A DNA stretch of 38,418 nucleotides from Scytalidium lignicola (taxonomy: Eukaryota; Ascomycota; Leotiomycetes): contig NCSJ02000385.1 of assembly GCA_002812745.2 (NCBI GenBank), forward strand, positions 1 to 38,418. Reading direction: 5' to 3'. The position numbers were made by a program, and so were the translations under genes. The notes under the pieces are model-generated. The model was not told the origin of the DNA. It saw only the letters and a program-made list of their open reading frames with translations, and ran no database searches. Positions 21,267 through 31,448 of this stretch are shown here, in pieces (position 1 is the stretch's first letter; every line of letters starts with the position of its first letter).

Positions 21267-24200
21267 TTAAATTTGATGGAATTCACCAATTCCTAATGTA
21301 CGAAGATGCTTTTGGAATCGTTCTGTAAGTAGTTGCTTGGTGAGTATGTCCGCCGGTTGGTCAACTCCAGGAATGTGCTCTACTAGGAGTCTACTGGCCT
21401 CCACCATATCGGATCAAATATAGTTGAACTGTATATCGATATGCTTGGCTTTCTTGTGAAACTTATTGTCGTGAATGAGTTCTACAGCTCTTATATTGTC
21501 GGTATAAAGTGTTGGAGGGTGAGGAAATTCTTCCTTCAAATCCGTATTCAATTTCTCCAACTATGCTGCTTCCTTTGAAACCTCGCTTGCTGATATAAAC
21601 TTAACTTCCATAGAGCTTAACATGGTCGATCTTTGCCATTAAGTTACTTATAATATAACTCCCCTAGCTCTAGTAACAGCTTATCCATTAAATGACTTCT
21701 TATTACCTTCAGTTCCCCATATAATATCACTGTACAAAGTGTAAGGGTTTCTGGTCTGTAAAGACATCTGGTGGTGTTTTGAATTACTTTGCAGGTTGGA
21801 TGAATAAGTTATATTATAGTTAATCATTCCCTTCAGATATCATAGTACTTGTTTAGCATATTAGAGGTGTAGAATACACAAGTCTGACATATGCCTAGCT
21901 AGTTGGCTGACTGTGTAATTGATGTCTAGACATGTACAGTTAGACAAGTAAATGAGTGAACCTATAAGCTGTTGATACAATGTTACTTTAAGGGGTTTTA
22001 ACAGTTGATATCAGTTGTCCTTAGCCATAATCTCTAGGTCCAATTCGTTGATTCGAGATAAGATTGTTCTTAAGGGTATAAGTAGTTTGATTAGGTTACA
22101 ATTCGACATCTTAAATCACTTTAAAAGGTTAATAATATAAAGTGTTTAGTAGAGGTGTAAAGACTTAGCTTTACAGTCATGTTTAATCTAAAATCTGATG
22201 AATAACTTTACCTCCTTCAAGTCTTTGCACTTCTACTACTTGAATATCTAAGATTTAGCCTGTAATACCTTGTCAAGGTCTCCTACAATTAACATATCAT
22301 TAACAAATAACAGAATATATACTCCATCTTTCATGTAGAGATTAAGGTCTACAACTGATGGTTTGAAGTTAATACTCTCAAAATACATGTTCATATCCTT
22401 AAACCATGTTCTCAGAGCTTGTTTCAGTCTGTAAAGCAACTTGTGAAGTTGTAAACAATATTCTGACGGGTTTACAGATGGATCTAGCCATTCGAAGTAC
22501 TCTGGGATCTCCATATATATCTCCTCTAGTAAGTGAGGGTTCAGGAAAGCTGTGTCAACATCTACTTGATATATTTTGAGGCCTTTGGCCATTGTTACAG
22601 CTAAAGCAGTTCTTATAGACATATACTTTACTATTAACATAAAGGTTTCTGTATAGTCTACTCTGTAAACTTGTTCAAATCCTTTAATCACTAGACATGC
22701 CTTATGATGTGATAACTCTCCTTTATCGTTGAACTTGTCCTTACACACCCATTTGCAACTTATAACCTTATAATTCTGGGGTCTTTTTACAATAGAAAAT
22801 GTATGTGTGTACTTTAATGACTGTAGTTCTGAGAGAATTGCTTCCTTCTATCCGTTAAGGTCCCTTTTCAATACTTCTTAGGCTGTAAAGACCTTAAATA
22901 GCATAGAGTAACTCTTTTGGAGCTTTATAACCATCATAATTATACCATCCGAAAAGATAGTTCTCTTAAGGTGTTTCCCTAACTTAGTAGACTTGAATAT
23001 CTCTAGATTAAGGGTATCTTTATGTTTATAACATCTTTTACCTATTACAAGAGCCTTTAACTTTACCAGAGCATTTGGTCCATTGACTTGAGGTTTTACA
23101 ACTTAACATATACTGGTTAGCTCTCCTGCCCTAACCTCAAGCTTTACAGCTTGTTTAACACCAATTCTAGCTATGCTATCACTCGACCTCTTTAGGAAGC
23201 TTTCTATCAGAGTGCATAGTACTTTTGACTGTTTAACAACAGTTGTAAAGTATCCTTCTTGTTCAACAACAAGTTGATCTTCAACTTCTAGAAGAGTTAT
23301 AAATGAAGGATTTACAAGTTTCTTCATAAAGTGATTTCTAACGGTCAAGTCTCTATATCTTATTGGTTTGTTAATAACACTTGTAACTTTAGGGAATATA
23401 TACTCATAGACATTGATATTAGTAGTATAATGTTCTTTGTAGGTTTACAAGTCTATAAGTATAGTTATAGATATAGAATCTTAACCTATATATATGAATT
23501 TACCTTGTATTCTTGGTGCTTGTATGTCTGGTTATAGTTCTTTCAGTCTAAAGTTATAAGTAGTACAACTGAATACTCATAATTATGATAAGTTTAGTTT
23601 ATAGTTAAGGTATGCTTTGTAAGAGGTTATAACTTGAGAATGTGATCTATAAGGTAATGTTGTAGTCAGAATTCGATTTTTGAGCTATATAGCATGTTAT
23701 GTTGTATAATACTAGAATCTATATGATAATTTAGCTTGGTATAACATAAATCTAGCAAATTTATTAATAGTTTGCATCATACATTTGATAACTTTGTTTA
23801 AAGAGTATTTGTAAGGTAATAATAGTTTAAGTTGGATCCTTAAACTTAATAGAAACTATTTGAACACTTCTTTGAACTTACTCCTTCTGTTATCAACTTA
23901 TATATATACTACTTTAATATTACATTCTCGTTCAATTTGTAAAAGTAATTCCTTAAAAGCTTGATGAACTTTAACTAATTCTTTAGTTTATAAGAATCTT
24001 ATCCAAGTATAATAAATAACATTATCCATAACTAAAAGGAAATATTTATATCCTTTAATACTTTGTAACTTGATTCTTAAGATATCACAATGTAAACACT
24101 GTCTTTTGATATTAGTTTGATTATTTGTACTCTTGTAAAAGGATTCCTTTATTCTTCCAGTTAAGCAAGCTTTACAAGCAGTCTTTCCTAACAATTGTTT

Positions 24201-25757
24201 GTTCACTTTAAGTTTGTGGAAGTTTATACTTATAACATACTCTAACATAGTATTTACATTATAGTAGTTGGTATAACTTAGACGTTTATATTACAACTTA
24301 CAATTTAGGTTTAAGGGAATGACTTCAGAGTCTTCTGTAAGTGTAATAGTTGTATATACTAATTCAAGTACTTGATTTATACAGTATAAACTATTCGTAG
24401 ATACTCCTTCAAAGATAATATAGTTGTCTTTGGTTATTATAACTTTCTTATGCTTGAGGGTGATCTTAACATCGATATCATTGAGCATACTGGTGGATAA
24501 TAGCTTACAGTTAAGTTTAAGCATATATTACACTTAGTTTATATGAATTATACCTTTTATTATTTTAATCTAAACTTCTCTATGTCCTAAAGCCTTAACA
24601 GTTGTTCTATTAGCGATTGTAATTGTCTTAAGAGTAATTTAATGTTTTATAAGCTTGATAAAGTCCTTAATAAAGCTAGTAAAGTACTTGATAGTACTAA
24701 AGTTTACAATCTATGGGGTAGATGAGTTTGTAGTCATAGCAAACTGGATTCTCTTAGATTCAGCAATTGTAATATAAAGGTAACAATTGTTATTGTTATT
24801 GTCTGGGAGGAGTAAATATATAACTGTATTTACATGTTCTTCCTTTGTTCTATCCTCTTAATTACCTCTTGCTTTAGCTTGTACTTTCTGAAATTGTTTA
24901 CAGTCTTTCATAAAGTAACCTTTCTTAAGGCAGAACTGGCATTGATCTGAATTTACCTTTTCTTAGCCTTTAGATCTTGAATCAGAATTCTTCTTACCTT
25001 TCTGACCTCTTCTATTGCTTCTTGATCTATCTCCTTGTCTATTACCTCTTCCTCTCCGTTGTCTTGATTCTCTAGACTGTACAACGTTAGTGGATGCTTG
25101 TGTAGTATCTGTAAAGGTGTAAGTAGACTTATAATGTTTGTAGTTAGTATCAAGGAAGGTAATAAGCTTCTTTAGCTCAAAGTTCTGAAGGTAGATATGT
25201 TAACAGGTAGTTTCCTAGAATAAGTCTGCAAGAAGAGAGTCAAGAAGCTATAATTGTATTTCTGCGTTTGTAATACCTTTGTTTAATCAGCTTTTATATG
25301 TCTTAAGTCACTTGATGAATTGCTAGATGGTTTCGATCTGCATATTCCACTTTTCCTTTATGAATTGGTTCTTTATTAACAATTAGTAAGTAATGTTTGT
25401 AAAATAATTATATTTAGCTAACAAGTCCTAAACTTCCTTTAACTTCTTCTCTCTAAGTTTGGTGGTGATATCACTCTGTATTCCAGGGGTAACAGAGTTG
25501 GCTATTATCTGGATGGCTTTGTTAGCCCTTAAGTCCTATTTACAGCCTTCAGCGATTCCATTAAGCCTTTGATCGGTTCTTAGGACTATATCTATGGTAT
25601 CTGCAACTGTAAGAGCCATTTCGTAAGTGCGCTTGAACTCTGTGTAGTTCTGGCCATTGAGAATTGCGATATCTCCGTATTTGCTGTGGTAGTAGCCATT
25701 AGGAGGACCTCGACCTCCGGCCGTAGTTGAATCGGAGCTTGAAGATGCGGTCTCCAT
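21267..25757 (-). pseudogene. copia gag-pol polyprotein, multiply interrupted
   Basis: Reads from the ATG at 25757 (METASSSSDSTTAGGRG) to the stop at 21267-21269 (FQKHLRTLGIGEFHQI). Gag: intact first 73 codons, then frequent stops; the zinc knuckle near 24940-24900 reads CQFCLKKGYFMKDC, with Tyr in place of the zinc-ligand His (TAC at 24917-24915, from CAC). Integrase fragment at 24248-23988 (CKACLTGR, then GYKYFLLVMDN). Reverse transcriptase at 22748-22248 (YQVDVDTAFLNPHLLEEIYM); the YVDD box reads FVND, with AAT at 22301-22299 fitting GAT to AAT. The RNase H end near 21600-21270 is well preserved (KKAKHIDIQFN, PADILTKQLL). Stops and lost catalytic residues rule out activity. Confidence 0.93.
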
Positions 25758-25768
25758 AACGAGCTTCC

Positions 25769-25780
25769 GGGCTCATAACC
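25769..25780 (-). other. primer-binding site for an initiator tRNA-Met half molecule
   Basis: Directly adjacent to the 5' LTR the minus strand reads GGTTATGAGCCC, the complement of GGGCTCATAACC. That is the anticodon stem-loop of eukaryotic initiator tRNA-Met, not its 3' CCA end. Drosophila copia is known to be primed by a 39-nt 5' half of this tRNA, and the same mechanism fits here. The gag ATG follows at 25757, only 23 nt after the LTR. Confidence 0.85.
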
Positions 25781-25971
25781 TGTCAGAGGTTATAGCGCAG
25801 GGATTAGGCTACTGCACATATAAAGTGTATGGTACAGAGACTCTATTCGTTGCTCAATTCTATGATATACAGTACAAAGGGGTAAACCGGTAAAACTCTG
25901 CACTTTACCGACCGTAAGCTTCCTACAGCTATGATTGGCCAACGCCAATTACATAAGCAATATCTTTGACA
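25781..25971 (-). repeat. 5' LTR of the copia element, 191 bp
   Basis: 188 of 191 positions match the 3' LTR. It should hold the element's promoter on minus; no TATA box was confidently assigned. Confidence 0.95.
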
Positions 25972-25976
25972 ATTGA
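25972..25976. repeat. right copy of the copia target-site duplication
   Basis: ATTGA immediately outside the right LTR; it matches 20799-20803. Confidence 0.9.
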
Positions 25977-26404
25977 GGCTCTTCTCATGAATTGCTAGTA
26001 CTCTATAAAGAGTTTGATTTCAATGCTCTCAATTGCAAGTCGAGNTTTTTTTTATCGGCATCCTATTCTTCTGTATTACTTTATATGTGATAAAAAGGTT
26101 TGACGTGGTCATTATACATATTCCAACTTATTTCACCTATATTATTGCTGGTTGATGCTCTTCCCATGTCTTGTACTAGTTCCTCATACTTTGACTCTGT
26201 TTTGAGTTGCATCAATAATTACGTTGTCTTGACAACGAATGTGAATAGGGCATTAATATCGAAGCTTCAAAAACTGTGAAAAGAAAAAGAGTCAAAACCT
26301 TGATGTGATCTAGAATGATATATCTCAGAACAAGTGTACCCCAATCTTCAAAACATCCGTAACCTCTCATTTAAGTGCTAAGATAGTTAACCTTATTACG
26401 AATT
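25977..26404. other. short spacer, nothing seen
   Basis: AT-rich, with an N next to a poly-T run at 26045. This is the 3' flank of the dioxygenase gene. Confidence 0.5.
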
Positions 26405-27488
26405 TCATTTCTTGATTGAGTACGATTCCGAGAACTTCCTTCTATAATGTTCCTCTACCGTAATACATTCTCCTCCGCTTCCATCTAAGGATGCTAGCTT
26501 CGTCGCTAGATTGCCAATATAGAAGAATGGCACGCTATATCTATCTGATGTACCACGATTGAGAACACGATGGAGAGCGCTTCGATAACGCCCGCCTGTC
26601 CACTTATGCATCAGATCGCCGATGTTGACGATATATCTATCCGCCACAGCTGGAACGGGTATCCAAGAGTTTGTTGGTGGATATAATACTTCAAGACCTT
26701 TCGTATCTGGTTGTTGAAGTAAAATAGTCAAGCACCCAAAGTCCGTGTGCGCCCCAGCTACAGATTGACCGTTAGAATGAAGCTCCATCCACACATGAGT
26801 TAGTTCTACAACTTACCTCCAAGTTGTCTCTCATCATTAGTCAGCTGTGGGGGATAATGCAGCAAACGAATGTTGGCTACCGGAGTCTGCATGAATTCAT
26901 CAAAGATGTCTGTTTCATATGGTAAACCCACTGCAAGAATATTCAAAAGCTGATGAGCTATTTCAATCATCCTCTCACGGTATTCCATAATGGGAGTTCG
27001 AAATGTTTCATTTGGCAGATTTGGCCACAGATTCGGTCCTTGGGAGAACTTGCCTGCGCAAGGGTCATCTGTAGGAACCTCACGTCCAATATAAAACCCC
27101 TATGAACTCATGAGCATTTCCCATCTTCTGATACAAAGGATCATCAGAAGGCATGAAAAAAACGTAATACCTCTTTCAAATCTGGAAGCTTGTCTAACTG
27201 TAACGTCTGTCCGCCAATAGCTTCATATCCTCTATTAGATTCCCCCATGGCCTTGCTCATCGCTACTTCTTGCTTATCAGCTAATGGCAAATCGAAGAAT
27301 ATCTTTGCACATCCAAGGGCTTTCTCCTGCATTTCAACAGGGATTCCGTGGCCGATAAGCTGGAAAAAGCCATATGTCACACACGCATTGCGCACAGCTG
27401 CCACAACGCCATCTTTACGAGAGTCTGTGCATGTTGGATCTAAGAAAGGGCTGATATCAATAACAGGAATGGAGTGTGGAACTGCCAT
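26405..27488 (-). CDS. 2-oxoglutarate/Fe(II)-dependent dioxygenase, isopenicillin N synthase-like
   Basis: Non-haem iron oxygenase: oxidises a small molecule with O2 (usually with 2-oxoglutarate), probably cytosolic; substrate unknown. Exons 27488-27171, 27099-26817 and 26757-26405 give 317 codons plus stop in one frame. Introns are 71 nt (GTATTA...TAG) and 59 nt (GTAAGT...TAG). N-terminal DIOX_N domain: IPVIDISPFL, FFQLIGHGIP, FFDLPLADK, SNRGYEAIGGQTL. The second splice restores QLGAGAHTDFGCLTILLQ. Iron ligands His204 and Asp206 (HTD) and His263 (SALHRV) are present, and Arg273 in RYSVPFF would bind the co-substrate carboxylate. No defect is seen, so it looks functional. It lies 429 bp from the copia insertion but is not decayed. 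Such enzymes are common in fungal secondary metabolism, but no core biosynthetic gene is nearby. Confidence 0.93.
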
Positions 27489-28000
27489 CTTGACACGTCG
27501 CAATAGATTAACAGAGTGCAGTCTATAAATAGATGACAGCTTTGCAAAGACTGATCCAACAGGGCACCGTGATGATATTTTCACACTATGAGGTGAATCC
27601 GAAGATCCAAAGTATCCATCATTGGTTCGATCAGGTCCTTTGAACTTACCTGCTGGCAATCAAGCGATTACGGACGCTTACGGGTGTACGAAAGGGGTAT
27701 GGTGTACGATAGAAAAGACTCGCGCCCCATGTAGAGCAGTGAGGCCAATATATTGCCACCTTTATAAACGAGCATTATTTACTTTCTCTTTTCTTCTTTA
27801 TCTATATATTTATTTTAGCTTCTTCTGTAGAAATGCCACTGCTTACGTAAAAAGTTAAATTACGTAATGGTTCCTTCAAAGCATTTAATTGGCTACAACG
27901 CTTTACTTTGGAGCATTTGATTAATTTATATATAATAACAGTTAACAATCGATTTTTTTGTTTACAATTAAAGTAATTACTACTATCGCTATTTACCTGC
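27489..28000. other. intergenic, upstream side of the dioxygenase
   Basis: Contains the presumed dioxygenase promoter and an AT-rich stretch (27780-27990). No gene or repeat recognised. Confidence 0.4.
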
Positions 28001-29340
28001 CTAATTGACCTCTTCTTCACTGCTGTCCTCACATATACTAGTACCATCTTCAAGACCGCTGTCCTCATCGGTATCGAATTCCATTGCTTCATTGATTTTA
28101 AGCAGGAAGTCAGAGTCTAGAGTAAAGTCATGATCCGTTTCAAATTGCGTCGCAAGGAATTGGTCAAGCTGGCTTGTATTACTCGGTTCTTCTCGTTCCT
28201 TGGATCCCCTGCCATCTTGCCCACTGACCTGCGATCCTTGCTCTATAAAGATCTTGGCTGATCCAGTTGCGTGTCTGCGCTCGACCGGCCTTGGCTTGTC
28301 CTGTTTGTTGTTCTCTGATAGGACGATGCGCCTCACCTCCTCGTATGCTCTCTCAATCACTGAAAATATGTGCGTGAGGTCGTCTTCAGATGTACCCTTA
28401 TCACTCGTCTTCTGGATAAAGATGAGATGAACCCCCTTAATGAGTTTATGAAGCTGCTTGCTGTTCATATTACACTCAACAATAGGCTTGATGGATCTCA
28501 GATAGGTCTGAAGATTATCAATGAATCCTTCCGGGTAACACCTTTGGTCTGGGGGCTTTCGGAGCTGAATCAGGACCTTAGCGACAAGGCAAAGTTTGAC
28601 TGAATCGATACAGGCTTCGTGGTGTACATTTACTAGATCGTGGCCATGGAAAAGGCAGATGAACACAGATTGTAGTTGTCAGCTGCTGAAATAAATTATT
28701 AGCTCCAAAAGCGTTTTCGAAAGCTCTAGAAGATTGATTGAGTTCTCTTGTGGAGGAAGAATAGTTTCCAAATTGGACGGCGTAGCGCCGCCTTCTAATA
28801 AGAGATGATGAAGATTCGACCAATCGCACCTAGTTCTACTCCATTCAATAAGAATGTCAGTGGACCTCAGGACGTCACCATTTCTCAAGGTAGCTACTAA
28901 CTGCTCAGGAGAGAGGACCTAGCAGATGAAAGGTGTAGATGTAACGGTCTTGATTGATGCACGCGGCTTCTGTCCGCCTCGGTCGATAAGAACGATCAGA
29001 AGTGGCTTCTGGCTGGCATCAACAATTGCCAGCTCCCAGGCAAGTCTAGAAGAAACGGCCCACTCCGTGTCGATAAAACGACACACGAGGTACTTGCTGG
29101 TTTTTCTGCGCAGTCTGCGTATTTTCCATGGCGGCCATTAACAGATCTAACTCAGTGGAAGGTGTCCTATCTGCTTCGCCTCTAGTGAAGGCGTCTTGAA
29201 CGTGTGCCACTGACTTGAAGGGAATGCCAACAACAGGGGGCTTATAGCGACTGGTACTGAGGTAGGAGCTGTAGCGGAATAATCGCATGTGCTCAAGACA
29301 GAAGGATGAAGTTGGTAGGTATTTTTTTTTTGCTTGCACA
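28001..29340 (-). pseudogene. unrecognised gene, apparently decaying
   Basis: On minus, one frame runs from about 29145 to 28001 with two stops: a TAG near 28921 (after TPFIC, before VLSPEQLVATLRN) and a TGA at 28679. Parts read WAVSSRLAWELAIVDASQKP then LLIVLIDRGGQ; then GDVLRSTDILIEWSRT; then HHEACIDSVKLCLVAKVLIQ. The last 222 codons are continuous and end in an acidic tail (DTDEDSGLEDGTSICEDSSEEE). A different frame, 29339-29046, may be an upstream exon (KPPVVGIPFKSVAHVQDAF). Introns might remove one or both stops, but no clean donor/acceptor pair was found. I recognise no family; the first segment faintly recalls the ...E...A......KP.i.vl. part of TIR domains, which is weak. Confidence 0.4.
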
Positions 29341-30059
29341 TCCTGCTAGCATCTCAGGTAGTTAAGAGACGCTGAATTTGATGTTCACAAAATACGCGTT
29401 GCGGGAATTGTGGAACAGGAAGTGGCATGCCCCAGGAGTTCGCGGAGTGACAAGAGTAGCACCGCATGGGAAGCGCCAAGACTTTAAAGTAGCCACCATC
29501 CTGGCCTCTACGATCCACCCGACGTCGAATAGTCAGCCGGGCAGTCCCAAACGTAATCCTTGTCAAGCAAGCATGGTAATGACCACGATAGTTGAAGCCG
29601 GCGCAGGCGATATTTTCAAGAGAATTGTCATAAAATGACAAGTGGTCTCGGCCTGAAAATTTCTGTCAATTCAGAACAAAAGTGTTGGAAGGGTGCAGGG
29701 GATTAGCCTACTTGCAATCGCCATATTCAAAGTTATGCATGTTCCGTCGAGGTAACTGGTGCCACCCTGTTGATTTGCAGAAGTCTTCATGCGCAGGCAG
29801 GTTTCCAAAAAGTTGCAAAGAAGGGGAGAATGATCGCATCATGCATGCAAAAGTCTATCATCAAAAGTTTCAAGCTCTCTATTTGTCAAATTGAAGATAC
29901 CGCGTTCTGCGATCATGTGAGGAGCAAACGGATATGTCGGTTCAAGAAGTTTTCCTGTATGATATAAAATCATGTGCGTTTCTAGATTTTCGAAGCGTCC
30001 TTTACACCGTGAACATTCTGCAACACATTAGTTGTAGTCCTCTACGATCGGCCAGTCAC
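29341..30059. other. no recognisable gene
   Basis: ORFs on both strands of 29354-29641 overlap (95 codons on minus, 86 on plus), without family motifs. The rest is short frames. Downstream flank of the Myb-like repeat gene. Confidence 0.35.
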
Positions 30060-31448
30060 TTACTTACCTGGATTCATATACTTTCGTAGGTGTTTGGCAA
30101 CAGCGCTTCTGGATCTGCTTTCCAGACCAGGAAAAGAACAGGGTTCAACTGAAGAGGTAATTCCTTTAATCATCAAAGCTTTCTTCTCTTGATCCGAGAG
30201 AGAATGTAGAACCGCGAGCTCTGCCGGTGCCCACCTGCGTACAGTTTTCTTGTGGAGCTGTAGTGTTGGGTTGGTCTGCTTTTCAAAACCGCGCAGCACG
30301 GCTCGTCTAATGTAAATCGCATCGAAGGATCGACGCTCGAGACCGAAGATGTTGGAGGGATCATTTGTGTTGTGTCCACTGGAATTCACCTTTGTTATAA
30401 TGGTCTGTTGCTCTGGTGACAACTTTTTTAGTACCTCGTCTTCTTGTGCTGTCCAATAGCGATTGCGGCCCTTGTTGGCGGCTTGAGGCTGCCTTTCCAC
30501 TGGAATATGTTGAAGACGCTGGCGAATTGACCTGAATCTCCGATTTTCTAATCCAGGAAGGTTGGAAAAACTGAACCCAGTTTTGCGGTTAACCCCCTTG
30601 CGAATAATATCTTGCCGAATATTCTCGTCAAGAGCGAGTAGAGAATTCTGCTCAACTTGAGTCCATCGACCGGCAGCTCGTGGCTTCGGTAATTTGGGCA
30701 GGTCTTGTGTCTGAGACTTGCGTGATTCTGGGAGCTGATAGGCAGGCTTGTCGATCGGCCACTCCCCTGTTTCTTGGAATGCTTTTGCCCTCTGCTGCAC
30801 GTCAACCATACGTCTATGGCGTAAACCAGAGAATGGGGACAATTCCGTTGAATCGGGTAAGTTGTTTAGCATAAAATCATTCTGTGAATCCAGCATCGAC
30901 TTGATAATATCATTTTCCTCGTTGATCCAGTCTGTAGCGGCGTTGAGTGATCTGTTTCATTTGCTGCATGTGCTTTTGTTGCGAGTCGTTCGATGAATTG
31001 AAGCTCGCTGAGTTTATTAATAACTTTAGACAAGGTTCGATGTTCTAGGCCTGGGATCTTGCACGGTTTCGTTAGGGCGTCGCCTCTGCTTTGAAGCACA
31101 AGGCATTTCTCTTCAAGCGACAATAAGGCGAGAATCTCCACCTCCTGTTCCGTCCACGTAGTTGAGCGTTTGCGACTTTCTCTAGGGTGCCAAGCTTTAG
31201 CTAGCAGGCGATATCTTTCATAAATCGCACTGTTGGTCCTATGTTCTAAGCCGGGGATCCCGCATTTGATAAGCTTAGTTCGATTAAAATTGGGAATAGA
31301 TACATCTCCATTTTTTAGCTATTTCAGAGAGCAAAATCTTTAACTCCCAATCCTTCCACTTAGTCAAGATCCTTTTTCCTTGTTTCTTCGCACGAGCCGA
31401 AGAAGTGCTATTGCCACCAACCGTCGGCTGATATTTGATCATATTCAT
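30060..31448 (-). pseudogene. protein with six Myb/SANT-like repeats, two frameshifts
   Basis: From a plausible ATG at 31448 to a stop at 30060. Six modules share one pattern: W(T/K)xxE near the start, a hydrophobic helix, a linker, then (I/F/L)xGLExRS/T and a basic amphipathic end. This is the layout of a Myb/SANT helix-turn-helix with GLExR where classical repeats have PGRS. The first Trp codons are at 31358, 31156, 30926, 30665, 30455 and 30233, so the period is 202-261 nt. Example ends: IPGLEHRTNSAIYERYR, LPGLENRRFRSIRQRL, FPGLESRSRSAVAKHLR. The last four modules are in one frame (the last 278 codons start at 30896). A one-base excess in the six-T run 31311-31316 breaks module 1, and another single-base shift lies near 30940-30955. 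Likely nuclear and DNA-binding by analogy only. The shifts may be real or sequencing errors. Confidence 0.55.

Larger units (their letters stand above)
20804..25971 (-). mobile_element. full-length Ty1/copia retrotransposon, inactive, 5,168 bp
   Basis: Complete LTR element read on minus: 5' LTR 25971-25781, primer site, gag-pol, polypurine tract, 3' LTR 20994-20804. A 5-bp target duplication ATTGA flanks it (20799-20803 and 25972-25976). The LTRs begin TGTCA and end TGACA. Domain order gag zinc knuckle, integrase, reverse transcriptase, RNase H defines Ty1/copia. The interior is very AT-rich with many stops, typical of RIP. The two ends (about 20804-21640 and 25530-25971) are much better preserved. 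Confidence 0.95.

Noticed and set aside
25769..25780. Fragment of an initiator tRNA gene
   Set aside because: Only 12 nt match the anticodon arm, and the position directly beside the LTR explains it as a primer-binding site.
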